Positions 1 to 12,145 of a stretch of DNA of 36,001 nt are shown here, in pieces. The position numbers and the translations under genes are program-made. Location: assembly GCA_013389105.1 (NCBI GenBank), contig JACADZ010000101.1:1-36001 (forward strand), read 5' to 3'. Numbering within the stretch: position 1 is the first letter of the stretch; every line of letters begins with the position of its first letter. The stretch is from Parvularculaceae bacterium (GTDB taxonomy: Bacteria; Pseudomonadota; Alphaproteobacteria; Caulobacterales; Parvularculaceae). Below the pieces are notes generated by a model that was given only the letters and a program-made list of their open reading frames with translations, did no database searches and was not told the origin of the DNA.

Positions 1-2
1 GG

Positions 3-1124
3 GGCCCCGCTTCCGCATTGCTCGCGGCCCTCTTCCTCGCTGCGCCGGCGGCGGCCCAGGTGTCGGGTTCGCTCAACTGGTCGACGCTTGGGATCGCCGA
101 CGAGGCTGCGGTTCCTTCGGGGACGACTCAGACCTCGGTCGGGGTCACCTCCACGGTGACGTGGTCGACTGTGACGGATGGGGGCAGCTTCGTTCCCTTC
201 GCCGGGGCCAACTTTGTCTCCTACGAGTCGAGCACGCAGGGCGGCATCACGGGCTATGCTCAGGTCGGATTCGATAACGAGCGTCAGGACCCGGACGATA
301 AAGTCACGCTGACGATATCGTTCTCCGAGGCCGTCTCCAACGTCGCATTCACTCTCACCGACGTGGATCAGGCGTCCTGGGACGATTTCGTCGAAGTCTT
401 CTACGATATCGGCGCGGGCTATGTGAACGCCAAGACCGGCAGCTTCGTCACGTCGATCGGATCGGCGGCGGCCGCCGACGACGAGACCTTCGGCGACGGG
501 TGGGAAGGAGTCGCCTCCGCCGCATCGACCTCAACCGACGGCAATATCGCGTTCAATTTCGGATCGCTGGCTGTGACCGCAGTGCGCATCGTCTATTTCT
601 CAGGCAATGACGCCGGCGGCGGCGGGTTTGATCCGGGCGGTCAGCAGCTTGGCGTCGGCAATGTAACATTTAACAAGATCCCGCCAAACCTCTCTGTGTC
701 GAAGACGGTCGTCGTCTCCTCGCTGAGTTCGAGCGCCTACGCCGTGCCCGGCTCGGATGTCGTCTATACGATTTCCGCGCAAAACCTCGGCAATGGCAGT
801 GTCGATAACAACTCGATCATCCTGATCGATCGCCTCCCGTCCCAACTCACTTTTTACAACGCCGACATGGACGGGGCCGGTCCAGCGACCGGCCCGGTCT
901 ACTTCACGCAGGCGGCAGGGACTGGCCTCACGTTCACGCCGGCGACTGACCTTCGCTACTCGAACGCCGTCGCCCCTCCAGCGACTTTTGCGGCCTGCGC
1001 CTATACGCCGTCGCCCGGATACGACGCCAATGTGCGGCACGTCTGCCTCAATCCAAAAGGCGTAATGGCGGGCGGCGCGCCGCTGAAGAGCTTTTCCGTC
1101 TCCTTCCGCGCCCAGATCAAATGA
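3..1124 (+). CDS. Secreted protein with C-terminal DUF11/CARDB-like repeat domain (5' end cut off)
   Basis: The frame is open to the left edge, so the true start lies outside the window. A TTG at 18 is possible, but the hydrophobic stretch there (LLAALFLAAPAAAQ) has no basic residues before it, so it looks like the tail of a signal peptide with cleavage after AAA. The mature part is rich in Ser, Thr, Gly and Asp. From about residue 225, counted from the TTG, it has a DUF11/CARDB-type beta-sandwich signature: a VxKTV strand, GSDVVYTISAQNLG, then an IDRLP turn. This is typical of exported surface or adhesin-like proteins. The middle part resembles a carbohydrate-binding or jelly-roll fold, but I cannot name it. 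No enzyme motif is visible. The stop at 1122-1124 is followed by a short gap and a small unknown gene. The function is unknown; secretion is the only well-supported statement. Confidence 0.75.
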   Translation, partial: GPASALLAALFLAAPAAAQVSGSLNWSTLGIADEAAVPSGTTQTSVGVTSTVTWSTVTDGGSFVPFAGANFVSYESSTQGGITGYAQVGFDNERQDPDDKVTLTISFSEAVSNVAFTLTDVDQASWDDFVEVFYDIGAGYVNAKTGSFVTSIGSAAAADDETFGDGWEGVASAASTSTDGNIAFNFGSLAVTAVRIVYFSGNDAGGGGFDPGGQQLGVGNVTFNKIPPNLSVSKTVVVSSLSSSAYAVPGSDVVYTISAQNLGNGSVDNNSIILIDRLPSQLTFYNADMDGAGPATGPVYFTQAAGTGLTFTPATDLRYSNAVAPPATFAACAYTPSPGYDANVRHVCLNPKGVMAGGAPLKSFSVSFRAQIK

Positions 1125-1203
1125 GGCGGACAGCGCCTTGTTTGCGCCTTATGGCGGTCGCCAGGCGGGGACAAGGCAGTTAGGCGAGAAGAGGAGTTGC
1201 GTC

Positions 1204-1422
1204 ATGTCCAGCGCCCGAAAACCGAAGGTCCTCGTTCGCAGCGGCGTCATCTGCGTCGGCGGCGCCGGCGCGTCCGCCGCGCCGTGCGGCGAATATGAGG
1301 TTGAGGAACGCGCCGCTGGCGTCACGCTCTCGTCGGCGGATCGCGCGCGGGAGTTCACCCTGTCGATCGACGCCTATTGCCGAATGATGGCCGAGGGCCG
1401 GATTTCGCCGATGGCCGGGTAG
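1204..1422 (+). CDS. Small hypothetical protein, 72 aa
   Basis: A 72-residue frame starts at ATG 1204 behind a good ribosome-binding site (GAGGAG about 7 bases upstream). This decides the start over an upstream in-frame TTG at 1138. The protein begins with basic residues, has a short Gly/Ala-rich stretch with two cysteines (C19 and C30), and ends with a segment containing YCRMMAEGRISPMAG. No family is recognised. It is convergent with ogt, with only 10 bases between the stop codons. The clear Shine-Dalgarno sequence supports it being real, but codon use in GC-rich DNA leaves frames open by chance. Confidence 0.45.
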   Translation: MSSARKPKVLVRSGVICVGGAGASAAPCGEYEVEERAAGVTLSSADRAREFTLSIDAYCRMMAEGRISPMAG

Positions 1423-1432
1423 GGCCTGAGGA

Positions 1433-1972
1433 TCATGGGGCGGCGCTGTCGAACAGGTCGGGCGCGAGAGCGCCCTCCAACCTAAGGAGCCGGCGCTTGG
1501 CGGAGGTTCCGCCCTGGGCGGAAAATCCGGTCATGCGGCCGTCGGCGCCGATGACGCGATGACACGGCACGATAACAGGGAAGGGGTTCCGTCCAAGGGC
1601 CTGACCGACGCGCTGCGAGAGCGCGACGTCCCCGAGCGCGCGGGCGATCTCGCCATAGGTCGAGACGGCGCCTATCGGAATGGCGCGGGTCTGCCCATAG
1701 ACGCGGCGTTCGAAGTCGCCGACGCCCCCAAGGTCGAGCCGCGCCGCAGAGAAGTCGCGCGGTTCGCCGCGAAATGATGCGGCGATGTCGTCGATGAGAG
1801 CGGCGATCTCGGTGTCGGGCGCCTTCTCCTTCGCGTCATTCGCATGCCGTAGGATACGCCGGCGCGCGTCGTCCTCTGTAGACGGAAAACTGACGGCGAG
1901 GACGCCGCGGGGTCCGAAGGCGATGGCGGCGCAGCCGAAGGCTGTTTCAAACAAGACGTAGGCGGCGGTCAT
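1433..1972 (-). CDS. ogt: Methylated-DNA--[protein]-cysteine S-methyltransferase
   Basis: This is a suicide DNA repair protein that removes O6-alkylguanine (and O4-alkylthymine) lesions by moving the alkyl group to its own cysteine. It has 179 residues, a normal length for the single-domain Ogt type. The hallmark PCHRVIG motif is present with acceptor C137. It is preceded by the helix-turn-helix part (TYGEIARALG) and the arginine-finger region (RVGQALGRNPFPVIVPCHR). The ATG at 1972 has a strong AAGGA ribosome-binding site 6 bases away. The gene lies 68 bases downstream of dnaE2 on the same strand with no visible terminator between. It may therefore be co-transcribed with the SOS-controlled imuA-imuB-dnaE2 cassette, which is inference. 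Confidence 0.95.
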   Translation of the reverse strand: MTAAYVLFETAFGCAAIAFGPRGVLAVSFPSTEDDARRRILRHANDAKEKAPDTEIAALIDDIAASFRGEPRDFSAARLDLGGVGDFERRVYGQTRAIPIGAVSTYGEIARALGDVALSQRVGQALGRNPFPVIVPCHRVIGADGRMTGFSAQGGTSAKRRLLRLEGALAPDLFDSAAP

Positions 1973-2040
1973 TGGGGTTCCTTCGCCGTGACAGTCTACA
2001 CCGTTCTTGCGAGTCGCCCGCCCGGTTCTTGCACGTTGCG

Positions 2041-5328
<3,288 letters not shown>

Positions 5329-5332
5329 GGTC

Positions 5333-6877
5333 TTAAAAAAATCCGTGCAGGAACCATTTCGGCGGATCGCCGTCGCCGTAAAGGCCGTGGCGGCATATCC
5401 AGAAGCGCCGGCCGGCCGCGTCCTCGACGCGGTAATAGTCGCGGGTTCTTTCGTCGCGGCGCCAGTCGCCGGCGATGCGCTCAGGCCCGCTCGCCTTCTT
5501 CACCTCGTAGGAAACGCGCCGCCAGACGAAGCGCATGGGCGGGCCGTCCGGCACGCGCGCGACGGCGGCGATCTCTTGAGGCGACGAGAGGAGAAGGACG
5601 GGGCGGGGCGCCGTCCCTGCGGTCTCGCCGGGAAGGGGAGGGGAAAAGGAACGGCTTTCGCCGAACGGGACAAGCCGCGCGGAACGCTCCGGCATATGCG
5701 CGTTTTCGAGGCGAAAGGCGCAGACCCGCCGGGGGCCCAGGCGATTGGCGAGGCGGGCCGCCAGTCCGGCGGGATCGCCCTTGCGCACCGGCGCGCCCAA
5801 AGCCGGCGGCGCGTCCGTTTCATAAGGCGCGCAGTCCAAAGCCGTCAGCCTGACGAGATCGAAGCCGAAGCCGGCGTCGCGCTCGTCATGAACATCGGCG
5901 AGCCGGTCCCTGAAAAGCCGCAGGAGCGCGTCCGGCTTTCTCTCGGCGCGCGCTGTCCCGACCGCGATGCGGCGCAGCCCGCCGTCGACCCGGCAGAGCA
6001 TGAGTTCGAAACGCCGGCCGCCCTTCCCGTCGCGTTCGAGCTGCGCTTGAAGGTCCCTCGCCAGACGATCAAGGCAGACGAGGATCGCCGACGCCGAAAG
6101 GATCGGCTCGACCAGCGGCGCCGTCGCTGCATAGTCCGGCGGCGGAAAGAGCGGCGTGATCGGCTCGTCCTCCTCGCCGAGCGCCTGCGCAAGGCGCTGC
6201 AGGAGCTTCGGCCCGAAGCGGGCGGCGAGCGGCGCCCGCGGCATGCCGTAAAGATGACCGATGCGCTTCAGGCCAAGGCGGCGCAGGGCGTCGGCTGCAG
6301 CGTCGTCGAGCCGCAACGCCGCAACCGGCAGGCTTTCGAGCGCTGCGCGGGCCCCGCCTGCCGGAACGATCTGCGCAGCGCCGAAGCGGGCGACCGCGTA
6401 AGCTGCGCCCGGGCTGTCGGCGAGCCCCGCGCGGGCGGAAAAGCCGAGGCGCTCAAGACGTGCGAGCGCATCCGCGATCAGCGCGGCCTCGCCGCCGAAA
6501 AGATGCGCGCCGCCCGTCACGTCGAGGATTGCGCCCGTCGACGCTATTTTTCCGACGAACGGCGCGTAGCGCATGAGCGCGGCGCAGAGTTTGGCGAAGT
6601 CCTGCGCGTCGTCCGCGGGGTCTGCGGCCGCGACGACGAGAGAGGGCTCGATCGCCCGCGCTTCGGCAAGCGGCTGGCCGTGACGGAGACCGAGCGCCTC
6701 GGCGCGCTTGTCGAGCGCGTAAAGCCGCAGCGCGTTTTCCGCCTTCTCAAAAAGAACGAGCGGCGCGCCGGTCGCGAGCGAAGGGGTTTTGCGTTTCGCC
6801 TGGTCCGTCGCCCAGTAGGGAAAAAAAAGGCACAGGAACCGTCGCGGCTTGCGCGAGGCGAACATGCCGGCCGTCAT
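5333..6877 (-). CDS. imuB: ImuB, catalytically inactive Y-family polymerase-like protein
   Basis: Mutasome scaffold that links ImuA, DnaE2 and the beta clamp. The chosen ATG at 6877 has a good GGAG ribosome-binding site 7 bases away. It puts the family N terminus (RRFLCLFFPYWATD) about 10 residues in and gives 514 residues. An in-frame upstream start at 6940 lacks such support. The Y-family fold is recognisable, but the catalytic acidic residues are missing. Where active enzymes have SIDEAYLDVT, this protein has STGAILDVTGG. The N-terminal metal-binding aspartate is also replaced. This is the known ImuB signature. The C terminus ends FWICRHGLYGDG then WFLHGFF, as in alphaproteobacterial ImuB. 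The 5' end overlaps imuA by 131 bases, and the stop is 4 bases from dnaE2. Confidence 0.95.
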   Translation of the reverse strand: MTAGMFASRKPRRFLCLFFPYWATDQAKRKTPSLATGAPLVLFEKAENALRLYALDKRAEALGLRHGQPLAEARAIEPSLVVAAADPADDAQDFAKLCAALMRYAPFVGKIASTGAILDVTGGAHLFGGEAALIADALARLERLGFSARAGLADSPGAAYAVARFGAAQIVPAGGARAALESLPVAALRLDDAAADALRRLGLKRIGHLYGMPRAPLAARFGPKLLQRLAQALGEEDEPITPLFPPPDYAATAPLVEPILSASAILVCLDRLARDLQAQLERDGKGGRRFELMLCRVDGGLRRIAVGTARAERKPDALLRLFRDRLADVHDERDAGFGFDLVRLTALDCAPYETDAPPALGAPVRKGDPAGLAARLANRLGPRRVCAFRLENAHMPERSARLVPFGESRSFSPPLPGETAGTAPRPVLLLSSPQEIAAVARVPDGPPMRFVWRRVSYEVKKASGPERIAGDWRRDERTRDYYRVEDAAGRRFWICRHGLYGDGDPPKWFLHGFF

Positions 6878-7541
6878 GATTAAGCTCCGCTGTAAAAGGC
6901 GCGCCGGCGGCGAGGCGCGGGTCGGCGCGGAAGCGTTCAAGGAAGACGCGCCAGCGCGGCGCGCCGGGCGCGCGCTCGTCGTCGGCGTCGGGACGCGACG
7001 GCGCAGCTTCGACTTTCCAGCGGATGACCGCCGCCGTCGGTGCGGCGTCGGTCATCGTCCGGATGAGGATGGGCGACACGCCGGAGCATTCAGCCGCGAG
7101 GGCGAGGCGCCGCGTCGCCGTGAGACTGCAAAGCCTTTCGCCGCGCGGCGCGAGGGCGATCACGGCGGCGAGGCTCTCCTCGCGCGCCGCCTCTTCGAGC
7201 GCCCACAGGAAGCGTTTCTCGTCGTCCGCAAAAGCGGCGATCACGCGGGCGGGATCGACGCCGAACCCTTCAAGGCCGCGCGCGAACAGCGTTCCTTCCG
7301 CGCGGGCTTCGTGAGCGAGCTGAAGGAAAACGACAGGGCCGTCGCGCGTCCCTGCGAGCGCCAGCGCGAAGGAGAGCGCCGCCGGGCGCTGGCGCCAGTC
7401 CTCGGCGCGGATCTCGTGCAGCGCGCCTTTGGCGAGGGTGAGGGGGGCGGCGCCCGGCCGGTCGCGACGGCCCTGCTCCCGCCTCCCGATGCGCTCCAAA
7501 TGCGCCTTGGCTCGCGCCAGCCGCGCTCGTCGCGCCAGCAT
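6747..7541 (-). CDS. imuA: ImuA, SOS mutagenesis cassette protein
   Basis: RecA/SulA-like first gene of the imuA-imuB-dnaE2 cassette, needed for DnaE2-dependent mutagenesis. It is 264 residues from ATG 7541. A longer frame from ATG 7583 exists, but that ATG lies inside the -10 element of the promoter (TCTAAT followed by G), so it cannot be transcribed as a start. ATG 7541 has a GGGAG ribosome-binding site 7 bases away. Visible family features are an N-terminal basic helix, then LPLTLAKGALHEI-like and ALSFALALAGTRDGPVVFL (Walker-B-like strand), and a C-terminal RWRVFLER segment. The last about 40 residues overlap imuB in another frame. The usual NTP-binding loop is not obvious. SOS control is directly suggested by the LexA box at 7586-7600. 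Confidence 0.88.
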   Translation of the reverse strand: MLARRARLARAKAHLERIGRREQGRRDRPGAAPLTLAKGALHEIRAEDWRQRPAALSFALALAGTRDGPVVFLQLAHEARAEGTLFARGLEGFGVDPARVIAAFADDEKRFLWALEEAAREESLAAVIALAPRGERLCSLTATRRLALAAECSGVSPILIRTMTDAAPTAAVIRWKVEAAPSRPDADDERAPGAPRWRVFLERFRADPRLAAGAPFTAELNHDGRHVRLAQAATVPVPFFSLLGDGPGETQNPFARDRRAARSF

Positions 7542-7581
7542 TTTCGGCTCCCGAAACAACCCGGACCCATCCCGGGGCGGC

Positions 7582-7611
7582 ATTAGAACAAAAAGAGAAC
7601 AAAAGAGTCAA
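7582..7611 (-). promoter_or_regulatory. imuA promoter, sigma-70-type -35/-10
   Basis: On the minus strand, TTGACT (7611-7606) and TCTAAT (7587-7582) are separated by 18 bases. Each hexamer matches the consensus at five of six positions. Transcription should start about 6-8 bases beyond 7582, leaving a leader of about 30 bases before the imuA ATG at 7541. The LexA box lies in the spacer and the -10. A GANTC motif (GAATC, 7615-7619) sits just upstream of the -35. Confidence 0.8.
7586..7600 (-). promoter_or_regulatory. LexA (SOS) box controlling imuA-imuB-dnaE2
   Basis: GTTC-N7-GTTC on the minus strand (GAAC at 7586-7589 and 7597-7600 on the plus strand). This is an exact match to the alphaproteobacterial LexA operator. 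It overlaps the -10 element and spacer of the imuA promoter, so bound LexA would block RNA polymerase. Control of imuABC by LexA is established in Caulobacter and other bacteria. Confidence 0.92.
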
Positions 7612-7648
7612 AGGGAATCTGCAAAGGCGCGAAAGCCCGATTGGCGGC

Positions 7649-8869
<1,221 letters not shown>

Positions 8870-9508
8870 TTAAGAGAGATTAACGGGAAGCGGCAGCTGA
8901 AAAGCGTCCGCACACAACATATTGTGGATGGGCGCGAAGGAACGCCTGTGATGCGGCGTTACGCCGAAGCGCAGCAGCGCATCGCGGTGTTCTTCGACGC
9001 CGTAACCCTTGTTGCGGTCCCAGGCGTATTGCGGGAACTCGCGCGCGAGCTCCTTCATCATGCGGTCGCGGGTGGTCTTGGCGATGATCGAGGCCGCGGC
9101 GATCGAGAGCGACTTGGCGTCGCCGCCGATCACTGTATATGCGCGGCAGCGCAGCTTCGGCTTGACGGCGCCGTCGATGATGGCGACGGCCGGTCGCGCC
9201 GGGAGATTGGCGGCGGCGCGCGTCATGGCGAGCAGGCTCGCCTGAAGGATGTTGAGGCGGTCGATCTCCTCGACGCTCGCAACCCCGACGCCGATCTGCG
9301 CAGATGTCCAGAGCGCGGCGGCGAGTTCCTTGCGCTTCTTTTCGCTAAGAGTCTTTGAGTCGCGCAGCCCTGCTGGCGCCGTCGACGGGTCCAGAATGAC
9401 CGCTGCGGCGACCACAGGCCCAGCCCATGGACCGCGTCCGGCCTCGTCAATGCCGGCGACGACGCCCTTGAAACTGTTCTCGATTTCGAAAGTCGCCGTC
9501 TCGGCCAT
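8870..9508 (-). CDS. rnhB: Ribonuclease HII
   Basis: Cuts the RNA strand of RNA-DNA hybrids and single ribonucleotides misincorporated in DNA. It has 212 residues, normal for RNase HII. The first catalytic motif GIDEAGRGPWAGPV is at residues 19-32 (D21 and E22). IIDGAVKP and GGDAKSLSIAAASIIAKTTRD supply the remaining metal-binding aspartates. The C-terminal GVEEHRDALLRFGVTPHHRRSF segment is typical. The ATG at 9508 has AGGG a few bases upstream. The gene sits directly upstream of ccrM on the same strand. Confidence 0.97.
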   Translation of the reverse strand: MAETATFEIENSFKGVVAGIDEAGRGPWAGPVVAAAVILDPSTAPAGLRDSKTLSEKKRKELAAALWTSAQIGVGVASVEEIDRLNILQASLLAMTRAAANLPARPAVAIIDGAVKPKLRCRAYTVIGGDAKSLSIAAASIIAKTTRDRMMKELAREFPQYAWDRNKGYGVEEHRDALLRFGVTPHHRRSFAPIHNMLCADAFQLPLPVNLS

Positions 9509-9699
9509 GCGACCCTGCCCGCTTGTCAGTGCGACTGTGCTGACGATTCGAAGCTCCGGCGAAGCCGGCGGGACGACTGCCCCGCTTGTGACCAGGTGAG
9601 CGCGCGCTGCTGCGCATGTATTCGCTAGGGCGCCGACCCTGCCGCCTCAGCTCCGACGAACGGGAACCTTGCCGTCGCCCCGGGCCGGGTCAAGCGTCA

Positions 9700-9720
9700 T
9701 GCAAATAATTATTATTTGCA
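9700..9720. promoter_or_regulatory. Perfect Fur-family-like palindrome
   Basis: Arms TGCAAATAAT (9700-9709) and ATTATTTGCA (9711-9720) are exact reverse complements around a single T. The site is very AT-rich against a GC-rich background. Length, symmetry and the TGCAAAT...ATTTGCA ends resemble operators of Fur/Mur/Irr-type metal regulators in alphaproteobacteria. It lies 48 bases before the ATG at 9769 (18 bases before the alternative ATG 9739). The regulator identity is inference. Confidence 0.6.
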
Positions 9721-9768
9721 ACTAGAAGCATCAATGGTATGCAGGCTCGTGGCTATCGAACCGGACCA

Positions 9769-10218
9769 ATGTCCATCATTCGCGGCATGACCATCGAAGA
9801 CTTCGGCCCGGGGGCCGCCGCGGCGCTGCGGATCGTGCGGATGGCGGCGGCCGGTCGATGCCGCTGTTGCGCCGTGCCCCCGGCACAGGAGACGACCGAG
9901 TTCGGAGGACTGCGGGTTGCCGCGCTCGCGCACGCCCTCGCGCGGGCGCTTGGCGTCGCCGGCGGGCGAGCGCTCGTGCTCGGAACGCCTTCCTGCAGCG
10001 CCGTCACCGTCGATGAATTCGGCGTCATCGCCGCGCTCGCCGCCGCTCAGGCGGGCGACGGCGCGCGTCGCAATGCGCATGTCGCCTGGCTGGCGGCCGG
10101 GAAGGGCGAGATTGAAATCCGCGGCGCCGCGGAGGCGCTGGCGGAGGCGTTCAGCGACCTTGGCCTCGGGATCGCCCTGCCGGCGACGCCGCCGCATATC
10201 CTTTCTGCGGCGCAGTGA
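9769..10218 (+). CDS. Hypothetical protein with CxCC cluster, behind a Fur-like site
   Basis: I do not recognise the family. From ATG 9769 it is 149 residues, with alternatives at 9739 (10 residues longer) and 9787. GGA just before 9769 is a weak ribosome-binding site, so the start is uncertain. The protein is Ala-rich and mostly helical. A CRCC cluster lies near residue 26 and a further cysteine in LGTPSCSAVTVDEFG, followed by an amphipathic helix. No signal peptide or membrane segment is visible. It is transcribed alone, convergent with the DUF1244 gene. The perfect Fur-like palindrome upstream suggests metal-dependent expression, and the cysteines could bind a metal or an iron-sulfur cluster; both are inference. 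Confidence 0.65.
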   Translation: MSIIRGMTIEDFGPGAAAALRIVRMAAAGRCRCCAVPPAQETTEFGGLRVAALAHALARALGVAGGRALVLGTPSCSAVTVDEFGVIAALAAAQAGDGARRNAHVAWLAAGKGEIEIRGAAEALAEAFSDLGLGIALPATPPHILSAAQ

Positions 10219-10239
10219 GGAACGAGCGCCGCGCAGCGT

Positions 10240-10545
10240 TCAGGCCTTCGTGGCCTGCGCTTTTGCGAAAGCGGCGACCTGTTCCGGCGTCGCTTCGCGG
10301 TGATGACGCTTTTTCCATTCCACGTAAGTCATGCCGTAGACCAAGGTGCGGGCGTCATCCTTGCCGAGCAGGACGCCGCGCTCGGCCGCCGCGTCGGCCA
10401 TCCAGTCGGCGAGGCAGTTGCGGCAGAAGCCGGCGAGGATCATGAGATCGATGTTCTGCACGTCCGTCCGTGTCCGCAGATGATCGAGGAGCCGGCGGAA
10501 GGCTGCGGCTTCGAGTTCGGTCCGGTCGCTGTCTGAAAGGGTCAT
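10240..10545 (-). CDS. DUF1244 family protein
   Basis: A 101-residue protein of the DUF1244 family, widespread in alphaproteobacteria. Structures are known for the family, but I know of no established function. The signature is clear: FRRLLDHLRTRTDVQNIDLM, then the cysteine motif AGFCRNCLADW near residue 40, then GMTYVEWKKRHHREATPEQ. The two cysteines and the nearby histidines suggest a possible metal site. It is cytoplasmic, with no signal peptide. The ATG at 10545 has no strong ribosome-binding site. It lies downstream of a large unknown gene on the same strand, 82 bases from it. Confidence 0.9.
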   Translation of the reverse strand: MTLSDSDRTELEAAAFRRLLDHLRTRTDVQNIDLMILAGFCRNCLADWMADAAAERGVLLGKDDARTLVYGMTYVEWKKRHHREATPEQVAAFAKAQATKA

Positions 10546-10627
10546 GGCTGGGCCCGCGCTTGCGTAATCATCCCTAGACGAATGATCGCTGGTCGACCGC
10601 GACTGAAGGCCGAAGGCGCCATGCTCG

Positions 10628-12073
10628 TTATGCCGTCAGCGCCGCCGCCTGGGCGCGCTCGCGCAGCAAGCCGACTTCGTCGGCTTGGAGAAGCGGCGCG
10701 CCGAATTCAAGAACCGCCTCCATGAGGCGTCGGGCGGCGACACGGTCCTCGCCCTCCGCAGCGCGGATTTCGAGAACGAGGTCGCCGGCGTAGCGCCGCG
10801 CCTCCTCGGCAGCGTCCGCGGCGACGTTCTTGCCGGCCTGCGGACGTCTCAGCCGGGCGGCGAGCCCGGCGGCCTTCGCGCGGAAAGCCGTCGCTTGGCG
10901 TGCGGCGGCGACGACCCGCGGCGGCATCGGACGGCTGCAATCCGGCCGTAACGCCATCAGGCGCGACGAGCCGCCGGCGTGCCGCACCGGCATGGCGCGG
11001 CGCAGCGACGCGAGCGCCTGCTCCGTGAAGCGCTCGAGCGCGCCGGCGGCGACATCGCGCGCCGCCTCGACGCGATTTTGAACGACGCGGTCTCCGGCTC
11101 GTCCCGCTTCCTCCGAAAGCCCCTCGGCGAAGGCGATGAAATGAGACAGGTGGGTCTCGGCGATCGCGGCGTCGAAATCGCCTTCGCAGTCGCGCTCGAG
11201 CAGGCGGGCGGCGCCTTCGAGATCGTCGAACAGCGTGTCGAGAATGATCGCGGACTCCTCGCGCGCCGGGCCGAGCGCGCCGTCTTCGGCGCTCGTCAGG
11301 TGATAGTAGAGCCGGAGCGCCCGCCACGGGCCCTCCATCCTGCCCATGAGCTGCAGGAGCAGATAAGGCGCCGCGTCGCCGATGTCGGCTCGGGCCGCGA
11401 CATAGAGCCTGCGCATCTCATAGAGGTCTTCTTCCGTCAGCGAACGGACGGGTCTGGCGAAGGCCGCCTGCAGCGAGCGCAAGTGGTGAACGGCCCCGAT
11501 CAGGCGGCTTATCTCTCGAAAATCATCGAAACCGTCCGGGCCGCCGAGGCGGTCGATCAGATCGGCGCGGAAGGCCGTATCGGCTTCCGCATGCGCGAGC
11601 AGGCGGCCGAAGCCCTCGGCCGCGGCGAGGAACAGCGCCTCCTCGAAGGTCGGCAGGTTCGGCGAGTTCTCGCGAATGGCGCCGTCGAGGGCCGAGGCGG
11701 CGCGCGCTGCGCCCGAGGCGGCGGGGTCGGTCTTCAGGATGCGCCACAGGGGCGTCAGGCTCGAGCGCGCGATCCGGCCCTTGCGCTTCCTCCCCGTGCG
11801 GAACGCGACGAAGAAATCCTCAAACGGGGTGAAGAAGACGCGCTCGGCGTTGCGCTGGCGGGGCGGGAACTTTCCCTCGCGCGCGACCAGCTCGGCGCGC
11901 AGGATGTCGAGGAGCGCGTCGTGCGGAAGCGCCGCGCCGCCGCGGGCGCGATCGGTTTCGAGCGCGGCGAACAGCTTCCCTGCCGGACCCGGCGGCAGAC
12001 CGCCCAGAAACGCCACAAGCCTCGCGCGTTTGGCGGGAGACAGCGCGTCAGTCGAGGCGGGGTCGGCGATCAC
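10628..12073 (-). CDS. Conserved-looking hypothetical protein, 481 aa
   Basis: I do not recognise this protein. It starts at GTG 12073 and is rich in Ala, Arg, Glu and Leu, with a largely helical make-up, no signal peptide and no membrane segment. Notable segments are FPPRQRNAERVFFTPFEDFFV near residue 75 followed by a basic RTGRKRKGRIARSSL stretch, then repeated helices with YLLLQLMGRMEGPWRALRLYYHLTS in the middle. The C-terminal third is Arg/Ala-rich (HAGGSSRLMALRPDCSRPMPPRV). The low antisense coding quality and the ordered hydrophobic pattern support a real gene. It lies between the DnaJ-type gene and DUF1244 on the same strand, with 72 and 82 base gaps, so an operon is possible. Confidence 0.75.
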   Translation of the reverse strand: MIADPASTDALSPAKRARLVAFLGGLPPGPAGKLFAALETDRARGGAALPHDALLDILRAELVAREGKFPPRQRNAERVFFTPFEDFFVAFRTGRKRKGRIARSSLTPLWRILKTDPAASGAARAASALDGAIRENSPNLPTFEEALFLAAAEGFGRLLAHAEADTAFRADLIDRLGGPDGFDDFREISRLIGAVHHLRSLQAAFARPVRSLTEEDLYEMRRLYVAARADIGDAAPYLLLQLMGRMEGPWRALRLYYHLTSAEDGALGPAREESAIILDTLFDDLEGAARLLERDCEGDFDAAIAETHLSHFIAFAEGLSEEAGRAGDRVVQNRVEAARDVAAGALERFTEQALASLRRAMPVRHAGGSSRLMALRPDCSRPMPPRVVAAARQATAFRAKAAGLAARLRRPQAGKNVAADAAEEARRYAGDLVLEIRAAEGEDRVAARRLMEAVLEFGAPLLQADEVGLLRERAQAAALTA

Positions 12074-12145
12074 GCAAAGTCATCCGGAGGCCGCAGATTT
12101 TAAGCATAGAGCGCGTGCCCGCCCGCCTGCAACAGGAACCGTCCG

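Noticed and set aside
7542-7583. Upstream in-frame ATG of imuA at 7583
   Set aside because: It lies within the -10 element and just beside the LexA box; the ATG at 7541 has a good ribosome-binding site.
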